Shown in pieces: positions 19,357-29,624 of a DNA stretch of 29,766 nucleotides. The translations under genes were made by a program, and so were the position numbers. Within the stretch, counting starts at the first letter, position 1. Each line of letters begins with the position of its first letter. Source of the stretch: Selaginella moellendorffii (lineage: Eukaryota > Streptophyta > Lycopodiopsida > Selaginellales > Selaginellaceae); NCBI RefSeq assembly GCF_000143415.4, contig NW_003314387.1, positions 1 through 29,766 on the forward strand, read 5' to 3'. Under the pieces are notes generated by a model. The model was not told the origin of the DNA, did not search any database, and saw only the letters and a program-made list of their open reading frames with translations.

Positions 19357-19472
19357 GGGTAACTGACACTCAAAGCAATCCAATGTGGATGACCCGCGCA
19401 TTTCTCTTTTTTGAAAAAAGTGCCCTATTGTTTGTTCTAGAAATAGGGGATTAGGGTTTCATATCTCCGGCG
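19308..19472. promoter_or_regulatory. Shared divergent promoter, PPR / channel
   Basis: Only 165 bp separate the two divergent start codons. TTAGGGTTT, the reverse complement of a telo-box, lies at 19451-19459, just 14 bp upstream of the channel ATG. The PPR-side third is occupied by the inverted repeat. No TATA box is evident. Confidence 0.5.
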
Positions 19473-22400
19473 ATGGAGGCCGAGAGAGAGAGGCGCTTGA
19501 GCCGGCGGATCTCCGGCATTGTCGTCGCCGCGGCCAAGGCGGTGTCCAAGCTCACCGAGGGGTAAGATCACAGCTCCAGCGGCGCTGTATTCTCTGTGCT
19601 TGTGGTGTGCTTACAGGCAGAAAGATCCAGAGGAGGACCCGGATTTCGTCGCGAGGAATCCTCAGTGGGAGCCGGAATTGCCGCCGATCCATGGCGTGCG
19701 GCGGCCGACGGATGCGAAGGCGCAATCTACTGCTGCGCTGCTTGCGGCACTTGACGAGCTCCCTCCCATTGCGATCGATTCGGCCGCCAAGCAAAACTGG
19801 AAGAAGGCTTACAAGACAGTGAAGAGGATTTTGGTAAGTCACTCCACCCACCTGTGTAGTGTAAAGCTTTTCACTTTCGTTTCTTCACAGATTGTGAGAA
19901 GGAAGGCAATGCGTAGTGCTCTTGGAACTGGAGCTCAGATGGAAGGACATGCGCTGGGGGTGTGGAGTCCTTATAGCACGGCGCGTTTGAAGCTCTTTAT
20001 GATGCTCTACAACCAGTAAGCATTCTAGCGCTGAAGTTTTTGCTTCAAAGTTCTCACTACTGTTCCAGGAAAGCGGAGTATGTCGTTCTTTGCTTGATCA
20101 TATCACACCTCTTGGTGCTCATCTTCCAAGGATCATCCCAAGAACAATGGACTCACGTCCGGAAGTTCGACCTCGACTTTGCCGATGCGACGCTTACTCT
20201 GTTCTACACGTAAGTATAAAGATCTAAGAGGTATTTTAGCATTGACATTCTTTTTTGTCTCAGCATTGAGATGATTCTTCGGATCCTCTGTCTTGGATTT
20301 ATCAGAGGTCCCAACACCTACCTGCGGGATCCATACAATAGGCTCGATTTTGTCATCGTGATTGATTCCTGGTAAGTCGGTCTTTCGTGTTTTCTATACT
20401 GAAGGTCTTAAAGTTTAGGGTCCATATTGGTGTAAGAAGTGTGACTGGAAGCGAGTTCTTTGCACGCATTGCAATTCTTCGTGCATTTCGAGCCCTGTTA
20501 GTTTTGAAGCATTTCACGTTCTTCGCTGATGTCATAGTATGTTCTCTGAGGTTATGTTCCCATAACAACGTATGACGAAAGTGTGAATCACTTGCTAGGC
20601 TATCATGTCTGCAGTTGGAAGGAGCATTGTTCCTCTTGAGAACGTCATTTACTTGACACTGTTCATTATCGTCTTCTATGCGCTCCTTGGTATTGAGTTT
20701 CTCGAGGAAACTTTAGATCAACGGTATGTATATACGAGCCTTTTTCTGTAGACTAAAGCGTTTTGCTACTCATCCAGGTGCATTCGAACGACAGATAACC
20801 AGTTGGCCTATCCAGAGCGGTTTTGTGACGCGAAGAAAGTGACGGATGGGTACAAGTGCCCGAGCTCACAAAGTCAGAAATGTCTGGTAAGGAGTTGATC
20901 TTTATCATCGAAACAGTAGGTAGTTTTCCTTAAATGTTTACTCTTGCAGTGCAGGTGTCCGGTAATCCCAACTGGGGATCTACAAACTTTGATCAGTTCC
21001 ACTATGCCCTGCTCACTATGTTTCAGGTTCTCATTTGACAATTTTGTGTCTTTTAAAATTGTTCTGACGGTCGCTGCTTGTTTCAAGGTCATATCCTTGG
21101 AAGGTTGGAGTCTCTTGATGTACAGCATCAAGGATGCCGAAGCTGCGCAAGCAGGTGCTGCTTCTAATGTTTCTTCTTCTTGTTGACTCCTCAAGTCTCT
21201 TGGATGCAGATGCATATTTTATGACTTTAGTCGTTTTTGGCACATACTTGCTTATTAATGTTTTCATTGCTGGTATAAGTGGAGTGTTCCTTCGAGTGAG
21301 GGCTGAACATCAGGCAAGAACTTTATCTCTCTGAATTCTATATGTTTTGTGTTTTCTTTTTCCAGATGCTGCTAAAGAAAAGCCGCCAACCGAACCAAGT
21401 TACTTTCTACAACGCAACGGTAATGGCAAATGTTCTCAAAGACGACATTATTAAGGACGATGAGAGGAACAAGAGATGGCACATCCGTTTCATAAACAGA
21501 TCAAAGAAAATGCACCGGGACGTCATTCGTGCTGTAAGTCGTACTCGGTCGTCCGTGAAGGCGGCCTTTCAGGCCACCTCGTTCAGGTTCAGTAGACAGT
21601 TCTCCATGGCTGGGGGTAGCCGGCGGTTTTCACGAACTTACTCACGGGCGCTGAGTCGTAGTGTGACCATGGGTATGAGAGCAGCAATGGACTTGTCGCA
21701 TAAGTCCCGTGCAATTGTTGAAAATCCAAACTTCAACCGGGGGGTGCTATTGGCGGTCACTATAAACATCATCATCTTGTGCCTGTACAAATATGGGATG
21801 TCGAACGATTTACTCTATACTCTTTGTACGTCTGATGGTTTTTGTTTCTGGAATTTCTTTCTGACGTCCTTAACATGGTGACAGATGCTATTCAAGCGGT
21901 GCTGCTTGTTATATTTGCCACAGAGATGGTTTTGCGATTTCTTGCGTATGGACCTGGGCCATTTATTGCAGACAGTGAGTACATACTGTTTATCTTGTCC
22001 TTCACTGAACATGCCTGTCTTTATCAGAAATGAACGTGTTCGATGTTTTCGTGATCTCCGTGTCTGCTGGGGCTTTGGTTTCAAGAGCTTATCCCAATAT
22101 CTCTTCAGTTCGGGTTTTGCGATGGTTTTACTTGTCGAAAAAGTATGTGGATAAACATCCAAGTACAGTGGTAAGGCTCGTGTACACAGTTTTTTTTTTT
22201 TTTTTTCCTGCTCTTACTTTTCTTTTAACTGACTTTAACTTCTCCCAGGCCACATGTATAAAAAGTGTGGGCTCTCTTGTTAGTGTTTTTTTCTTCTACC
22301 TCCTTGTTATTACAATTTGCTCCATTATCAGCATGGAACTGTACAGTGGTCAATACTATAACTTTCCGGACGGTTATCCCAGGGGAAATCATGACTCCAT

Positions 22401-25400
22401 GCTGCAGACTATGCTTTTATGGTTTACCGTCACAACAGGTGAATCCTGGGTCAACCAAATGTGGAACTCTATGAGACCCGGAGTGAAATATAAGTAAGTA
22501 AATACTACTATGGTTTTTTCTCTCTGACACGAAGTAATGGTTTTTCTTTCACAGTTGGCTGGCGCCCTTTCTCTATGTATTATACTACTGCATGACAACT
22601 TATGTTATCTTAAATCTTATTATTGCCGTCATCCTGGAGAGGAGCGAACTTACTGACAACCAAAAAAAACAGATACAACGAGTAAGTACCTGGTTTAATA
22701 AAAACTTCTGTCGATGATATTTTTCTCTTTCAGGTAGAACATATGAAACTACTGAGGCGGATGCATAGCAGGGCTTATATACGAAGCGGAAGCTGGGTTG
22801 TAGACGCTGTGGAAGGAGCCCAGGCCGGTTTCAAAAAGGTGGCATCTCGGGTTTTAAGCATGAATGTGAGGGCATTGAAAGATGGTAGCAGACGGGATGA
22901 ACGAGAAAGAAGACGAACAAGGGATGGAGGATCTGAACGGGCCAGTAGTGGACAGTCGGAGCTTCCAGGGGCAGTTTCTGAGCAGCCACCAGGCAATACA
23001 AGCGTCACATTACAGCCCTCAACATCTGCTGCTGCAGAACAATCCCGCACCAGTTCTGAAGCAACATCAGAGAAGTTGCATCGCCGCTCTTCTCAAGTTA
23101 TTCAAACGTCCGGCTTTCCAACCGATATTGGCGAAAGGCGGGAGTCGAGAACTGCACTAGAGAGCGCAGTTCTCACGCTTGCAACAATGACCAAGCCACC
23201 TGTCGTAAGGGCTCCAAGCAGAATGGACAGGAGGCTGAGCCGGAAAATGAGTAGAACCGCCAGCAAAAGGCAGTCGTTTCAGCTAGCTGAGTACGAGGAG
23301 CTTGAGAAGAGCATTGCAACTTTAGAGAGGCCGTGGTACTTGCAAGAAGGGTCACTTCTTCTGTTTGGACAAGGAAACGCCGTCAGGAACTTGTGCCAGC
23401 TAGTTGTGGGAAGTGTTTGGTGGTGGTGGTTCTCAATGTTTTGGGCTGTTATCAGCGTGTGGACTGTGGTCGAGATGAAGCCGAATGGCGATCCCCTCGT
23501 TCTCAAGTCCTTCCTGCCTGTACTGCACAACCTCGTGTTTGTGGTAAGCATCTCAGTTCCATGCTCTGATTTCTTATGCTATGTGATTGGAACAGGTATT
23601 CTTCGCGGAGCTTCTCATGAGAGTTATCTCTCAAGGCCTGATCTTCACTCCCGACGCCTACATGGGGGAGTTTTACAACCTGATCGACGTTTTTATACTT
23701 ATCATCGACGCACTTAACATGAAAACGACGTGGAGCGAGAATTCAGCAAGGCCTATTCACGCTCTGCTTGCGCTCCGGCCGTTTCGATTCGTGTGTCGGC
23801 TCACCGGGTTGAAGAGTTTATTCGGTAATCTGGTTAGTACCTGTCCGGCGATTGCGTCAGTTTTGCTATTCACTTTCACCATCTTTGCAATCTTCGGCTC
23901 TATCGCTATTCAACTCTTTCGTGGCCACCTTTACTCTTGTAACGACACTAATGTGAGTCACCGAGCCTACTGCACGGGCTATTACATCAACAAAGTCTCG
24001 CTTATGGCTCCGCGTGCATGGACCAATCCTGCGTTCCACTTCGATGACATTGGCAACGCTCTTCTCACCCTGTTTATCACGTCTAGCTTCGACAATTGGG
24101 TTGGAAACTGGTTATATCCGGTCATGGACATTGCTCCCGAGAATCATCAGCCCCGCCGAAACCACAGCCCGGTTTACGCTCTTTTCATGGTGGCCTTTGT
24201 CTGCGCTGGAGGTTTTTTTATAATGCGAGTTTTCGTGGGAGTGTTCATCAACGAGTTTGGAGTTAGATCCGGTTCCAAGCTTCTGACAGAACGGCAGAAG
24301 CTCTGGAGGGACATGAACCGTATAATTCAGAAGATGAGACAGAGACCAGTGCCGCGGCCGCAGAAAGATCCCATCAGGAAGTTTTGCTATCATTTGGTCC
24401 ATCATAAGTACTATCCCCACGGTATGGTAATCGTCATTCTTAGTTACTGCGCATTTCTGGCCTCTCATGTTGCCAACCAGACCAAGGCAACCTCCAGAAG
24501 CCGGCAGAAACTTCATTGTTTCTACACAACTCTCTTCTTGGTAGAGATGTTGCTGAAGATAATTGGTAATGAGGTGAGTACAATCGGCAACAAACTCTCG
24601 GGCTACTCTTCTAACTTCTTTCTTTTTCTTTTTCGGCGAGTGCAGTTTAGCGTTTACAAACATGACCACGCTAGTCATTTGGAAGCTGCGCTGTCCTTGA
24701 CAGCTGCTGCGTGTTTGTTGCCTAAGAAAGGCTCGCCTCGTCAAACTATAGGCCGCGTTGCATACAGCTTGCGGCTTTTTTGCCTTATTCCTCACATTCC
24801 AAGGGCCCGGGTGCTGATAAACACTATAATCGTCTGCTTCCCAAGCATGGCAGAGATCATGGCTCTTCTCATGATCTGCCTCTTCGCGTTCTCGGGCATT
24901 GGCTTTCAAATGTTTAGTCAAGTGAAGGATGGAGTTTGCATTGGGCCTGCCATCAACTTCAGGAGCTTTGTAAACTCGTTCATCACCGTATTTCAGGTGC
25001 ACAATGTTTTCACAAGTTGGCACAGATTAACTCTGTAGTCTTACAGGTGACAACTGCTGATAACTGGTCTTGCATTATGGGCGATGTTATGGTGGCGCCG
25101 CCATACTGCACGAAAGGTTCGTCGCTAATGGCAAACGACTGCGGTTTTCCTGTAGCGGGCGTTGTCTACTTTGTGGCGCTCATCGTCGTGGCAAACAACA
25201 TATTCATGAACTTGTTCGTGGCTATTATCTTGGACGTGATCACTTTCGGGCTGGTGAACGAGAACTCGATGATCACTCCGAATCATCTCGAGGACTACAG
25301 GGTCCTATGGTCCAAAGACGCATTTGATCCGAGGTAACTTCCACATTTTCTCTGCTCTTTTCCTCGGAGCCTTTATGCATGCGTACGGATTTGGCAGGGG

Positions 25401-25961
25401 AACTGGATTTATTGGCATTCACAAGCTCAGGAATTTTGTGAATTCTCTCGGGATTCCTTTGGGACGTCGACACAATGCCTCGTCAGAATGGTGAGCTATA
25501 GAAGCCTTAACATTCATCGAGATATGATTTGATTCTTGTTTCTTGCCGAGACAGGTACGCAAGGATAGAGTACGAAGTCATGAGCTTCCGAGTTCCAAAC
25601 AAAGGAATTCCTTTCAAGCAACTCCTTGAGACGCTAACACTCTACAAGATTGGACCCACGGTAACACAAAAATGTTTCTAGCTCGTTCTAAACGCTAGCT
25701 ATAATTCGTCACCAGGGCCTTCCACTCTCGCTACGAATCGAGAGGGAGAAACACATCCAGGGCATTTACAGAGGTGGCGCGGTCATCAAAATCCAAGCCG
25801 CGTGGAGGGGACATCTGGTGAGAAGAGTTAAGCTGAGAAAGAAAGAAGAAGAGACTGAAAAGGAGACTGAGAGGACGAGAGAAAAGGGGAGGCAGGAGGA
25901 GATAGAAAAGGAGGAGAAACTCAAAAGTGAATCAATTTTGTTAGAAGATCTAGAAACCTGA
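19473..25961 (+). CDS. Four-domain voltage-gated cation (calcium-type) channel
   Basis: Predicted pore-forming subunit with four homologous S1-S6 domains, like CaV, Cch1 and NALCN. Exons: 19473-19561, 19617-19833, 19891-20015, 20069-20209, 20264-20371, 20419-20536, 20599-20723, 20778-20886, 20955-21026, 21088-21154, 21210-21313, 21366-21825, 21885-21974, 22028-22170, 22249-22493, 22555-22681, 22734-23543, 23596-24573, 24646-24996, 25047-25333, 25398-25490, 25555-25660 and 25716-25961; 1736 aa, all phases closing. S4 segments are charged: DI ARIAILRAFRALLVLK, DII VRVLRWFYLSKK, DIII ALLALRPFRFVCRL, DIV GRVAYSLRLF. Pore motifs are SLEGW (Glu373), TGESW (Glu721), SSFDNW (Asp1216) and TTADNW (Asp1498). 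The C-terminus has an EF-hand-like FDPRGTGFI (about 1586-1594), an IQ motif IQAAWRGHLVRR (about 1681-1692) and a Glu/Lys-rich tail. I-II and II-III linkers are long and Arg/Ser-rich. Closest subtype (Cch1, algal CAV or CaV3) is undecided. Confidence 0.93.
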
Positions 25962-26115
25962 CTAGTAAAATGTAAAATGCTATTCTTTCTTTTGAAAAGA
26001 TGGTGGATGTGGATGCTCCAACAATGTAGTAGCTCGTTTCATTATTCCAGGGGATTATAGAAACCATGTCTCGGTCGCTATAGTAGTTTCTCGACGCTAA
26101 CATCGGGGGCGATTG

Positions 26116-28020
26116 TTATGATACTGCGATAGCAGAGGAAGAACTCCCGCCTATCTGTTTTGCTCCCTGTTTGGAAGGAGCTCCGGCGGGTGTGTCTTTC
26201 GATTTGTTGAGATGGTGGCTTGGATGATCGTTGTGAGGTTGAGACTTGGAAGCTCTCGGATTAGCCTGGTGGTAGACCCAAGTTGTAGGTAGAGTCAAGT
26301 CAGACAGAAGAAAAAAAGAAAAGAAAAAGAGAGAATTCGGTCACCTTTCTCACGTCAGGTTTGGTGGATGGCTCTTGGTAAAACCCAGGCATCGGAGTCG
26401 CTTTAAAATTCAGGCCCCGTCGAAGCTCTTTGATTTCTGCTTGCGTCTCTTCCTGCGGAGCAATGCTCAGGATTAGAACGCCACGCTAATACGACCAGCA
26501 AGTTTAAACACCTGTGTCTTTGCTTGGATCTTGCTCTTTTCAGCCGCCTTGGCACTTTGTTTCTCTTCCATTCTCCGGTTAAACTGTTCCAAAGCACTCT
26601 GATCAACACCACTCCATAAAAAAAAAAAAAACAATAGCTAGCAACTAGCAAGAAACAAGCTTCACCTCTTTTCTCTTCTGGGCACGCTCGTTGCTCTTGA
26701 AGGCAAATCCGTTCGCGGTAGCAGTACCACTGCCATTCAATCTGGTGCTTTTCTCCTTGTCCTTCGATGACGGCGGCCTGTGGATAGCGTTAAGTTCCAC
26801 AGCTTGTTGCATGCACACAAACATGTCTAGGCAGGAAACGAGGCAAGCTCAAAAGGATACACCGCACTTTCATTCTTTGTCCTGGCGACTCGGCTGGGCC
26901 TGTCACAAGACATGTGCTTTTAAAGTGAGCAACCGATGTTCACAAGCAAAGCCACCTTACTTACGCGACAGACTTTTTCCCTGTCAATTGTTCCGTCGTT
27001 GTTTTGCTTGTCACCTGCATTGAAGAGACGACCACAGCAGCTAAGTGGTTTCAACGTCAGCAATTTAATCTCACCTGCGTTGCGCGGACTCCCGGAATAA
27101 GTCCCTGTTTTGAATTCCACTTGTTGATAACCTGCTGCTCCGTGGCACTAGCGCGTGCTGATTTTGTTTTTCTGCTCTGTGATGCTGCTGCTAAAACGCT
27201 AGCAGGAGCAGTGGCATCGTTCTTCACTCCAGTTTCTCCTTTAAGAATCGTCTTTTTGTTTGCCAGGCTTAAGTCTGCTGCCTGCAAGGTCTACAGAAAA
27301 ATAACGAAATCGTGCGAAGCATCTTTAAAACTCGGAAGTGGAAGAGATATGGACTCACCTTGGCAGAAAAAACTGTGGAGTTTGTCGACTCTTCGTCCAC
27401 TTCTTCCTTGGAATTCATTGTTGTTTGCTGCTCGGAATAAATAGCTGACTCCATCGGACACTGTACGTCCACCTGTGTTGCCAATGCTGACGCTAACGGC
27501 TCTTGTTCTTCATGGCCTTCCACTTGATCCATTCTCTCCTCTGGATCATTTGTGTACTCCACAGCTCCTTCCTTCTCTTCTTCTTCTTCCTTTTTTTCTT
27601 CTTTTTCTTCTTCCTGCTCTTCTCCTTCCTCTTGTTCTGCGTGCTCTTCGTGTTCTTCTAGTTGCGCCATTGGTTCTTGGTCACCAGAGACGGCCTTTTT
27701 CTCCAGTGACACTGTTCGTATATAGTGATCGAAGAATGCAGCCTTCCTGGCGACCGATCCGGGGCTTGCAGCCCTGCTCACATCTTCCTGGAACTCTTTG
27801 GGTATAGAATTCCACCGCGTTACCGCTAAGTTCTTGACAGTCTCGATGGAGCTCCTCCCAAAGAAGATCGACACCCCTTCCTTCTCGGGAGCAATCTAAG
27901 AAACAAATTCAGACAAGCGCGCGGAGCGAAGTGAGAAAGAAATTATTTTTTTACCTGATCGCTGTGGCCGGCGCCGCTGATCTTCTTGCCGGGGCTGGAA
28001 TCGCAGGAGAAAGCCCCCAT
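26116..28020 (-). CDS. WVD2-like microtubule-associated protein with TPX2 motif
   Basis: WAVE-DAMPENED2-like proteins bind and bundle cortical microtubules through a TPX2-type domain. Exons on the minus strand: 28020-27955, 27895-27359, 27290-27075, 27014-26965, 26777-26666, 26598-26512, 26452-26345 and 26265-26116; 441 aa, all phases closing. The N-terminus is unremarkable. Exon 2 encodes a very acidic Glu/Lys run (about residues 90-135). The TPX2 domain (about 310-390) has FAFKSNERAQKRKE, KAAEKSKIQAKTQEETQAEIKELRRGLNFKATPMP and GFYQEP, the family signature. The C-terminus is Ser/Lys/His-rich. A likely 5'-leader intron (GTGAGT donor at 28079, CGGCCTAG acceptor at about 28028) would place an in-frame ATG upstream and add four residues (MRDE). 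The gene is tail to tail with the channel, 154 bp between stops. Confidence 0.9.
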
Positions 28021-28309
28021 TTCGTCCCTAGGCCGCTACCATATGGCAGAGGCTCATTGAGAAGGCGGAGATCACTCACCGCATTGCGCTGCTCGCCGCG
28101 ATCCTTGCTTTCGAGGCATGATTCGCGAGCGCCAGCGCCGGATTCTTCCTCGTCCTAGCTTGCTGCTTCTGGTGGAGATCGAGGGGCGCAGGCGCTGGAA
28201 TGGCGGCCAGGGCTGTGCAGAGAAAGATCCATCACAGAGGAATGGAACTAGCGGCCAAAGCCAAGGAAAGAAGAACCTCGTTTTAGCTAAGATGATCAAT
28301 TAGTGTTGA
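28021..28309 (-). promoter_or_regulatory. Leader and promoter of the WVD2-like gene
   Basis: This GC-rich stretch carries the candidate leader intron (28079 to about 28028) and, further upstream on the minus strand, an ATG at about 28121 that opens a different frame across the exon junction. A 61-codon plus-strand frame here (28118-28303) shows no family features and is read as antisense noise. Confidence 0.4.
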
Positions 28310-28748
28310 TACGTGACCTGCAACCTAATCACTGTGGGCCCTATAGCTTTGCATCGAAGGTTCGATCCTAGCAAACCCAAATTATTGTGTCTATTATTGT
28401 AACAATTTAATATAAAATCTTGATATTTGATCTAAATTAAATTCATATTTAAAACAAAAATGATATGCTTTTCTTAAAACAACATTTGGTTTACTTATTT
28501 ATTTTTACTAATTTTTTTGACTTATTGAAATATTAAAAATTTGACTTGGTGTACAAAAACTTTATACATTTTATATTTTATAAACATAAGATTAATCTGA
28601 ATAAATATCAACTATTAGGTGGTCAAACTATTCAAATATATTCTAGGTATATTCACTACTGGCTTAGGTTTGCTTAAGCAAACAAAAAATTCAAGGCTAC
28701 TCATCAAATTTATAATATTTAATATTTTATTTATATTAAATGGTTTAA
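28310..28748. other. AT-rich intergenic DNA, no gene seen
   Basis: Composition changes sharply at about 28310-28380, from GC-rich gene DNA to roughly three-quarters A+T. I see no ORF with features, no terminal repeats and no clear transposon. A GGTTCGATCC word at about 28351 resembles a pol III B box but has no T-arm pairing. Confidence 0.5.
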
Positions 28749-29624
28749 TTAACAAGGATAGGTATTTGATGCCCATCTATCCTTAATATAAGGATAATGA
28801 GAAAACACTCTTTGGAAAGATTCATATAATACCAAGTTACAATCATTTTGTAAAGACAAAAAGCAATTTACTTTATCACAAAAAATATTTGGAGACCAAA
28901 TAACATTATAATTATTAGAATATAAAACTATATTTCCATCTATTTGCATTTTAAATTCACAGTTTTTATATTTATTTGAACCTACAAACCATTTTATTTT
29001 CTGTTTTACATATATAGCCAAAATACAATTTAGATGTAAATATAAAAGAGCTTTTTTATTTGGAGATAATAAAAATTGTGAACCTCTTAAGTAATAAGAA
29101 GGTAAAGTACTCATTAATGTTGTAATATAAATCCTACAATCCTTTAAAGTATTAGTTTTAATATTTAAATTCTCTAATCGTTTTGGTTGATGAAAGTTCT
29201 TAATAATATACTCAATTGCATAGTAATCAGTTATTATTGTAACAAATGTTGCTCGTAAATTTTGTATTGCATCACGATATATTTGTAATAAGTTATTTAG
29301 TTGATTTCTCACATTAGTCCCATGATCATATTCAATAGTATTATCATTTGCACTACATTGATCATAGTGTTTTCCAGATGTACTATATACCCACATCTGA
29401 TTAACAATATTTAATGGACCAACACTATCATCTTGTATTGTGAATGGAAATTCCATACTTTGTCCTTTAGGCAATTCTTCTGAGGATATATTATTAATCA
29501 TTAATTCCATTGCATATAAAATTAAATTAACACTCTCTCGACTTATTTTACCATTTCCCCCATATTCAATTATAGAATTAACTTTAAAGCATAAACATAA
29601 TATGAAGAAACTTATTACTTTCAT
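28749..29624 (-). CDS. Secreted protein with GNA-type (bulb) mannose-lectin domain
   Basis: An intronless ORF of 291 aa. Residues 1-17 (MKVISFFILCLCFKVNS) form a signal peptide, so it should enter the secretory pathway. The C-terminal third (about 185-291) is a GNA/bulb-type lectin domain. It has two full mannose-binding motifs of the pattern QxDxNxVxY: QIDGNIVLY and QNDCNLVLY. A third, degenerate one is LHLNCILAIY. The N-terminal domain (about 18-180) is helical-looking and not recognised. The gene lies in an AT-rich island with codon use strongly biased to A/T, unlike every other gene in the window. This suggests a different origin, such as transfer, or an AT-rich secreted gene class. No membrane anchor or kinase follows, so it is not a lectin receptor kinase. 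Confidence 0.75.
   Translation of the reverse strand: MKVISFFILCLCFKVNSIIEYGGNGKISRESVNLILYAMELMINNISSEELPKGQSMEFPFTIQDDSVGPLNIVNQMWVYSTSGKHYDQCSANDNTIEYDHGTNVRNQLNNLLQIYRDAIQNLRATFVTIITDYYAIEYIIKNFHQPKRLENLNIKTNTLKDCRIYITTLMSTLPSYYLRGSQFLLSPNKKALLYLHLNCILAIYVKQKIKWFVGSNKYKNCEFKMQIDGNIVLYSNNYNVIWSPNIFCDKVNCFLSLQNDCNLVLYESFQRVFSHYPYIKDRWASNTYPC

Noticed and set aside
24112-25023. 303-codon minus-strand open frame
   Set aside because: It is fully antisense to channel exons 18-19, which have strong family motifs; it shows no domain of its own.
28118-28303. 61-codon plus-strand frame
   Set aside because: It overlaps the WVD2-like leader on the other strand and shows no recognised feature.
28321-28370. 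Possible second tRNA-like element (GGTTCGATCC)
   Set aside because: Flanking bases do not pair as a T stem, and no acceptor or A box is seen.
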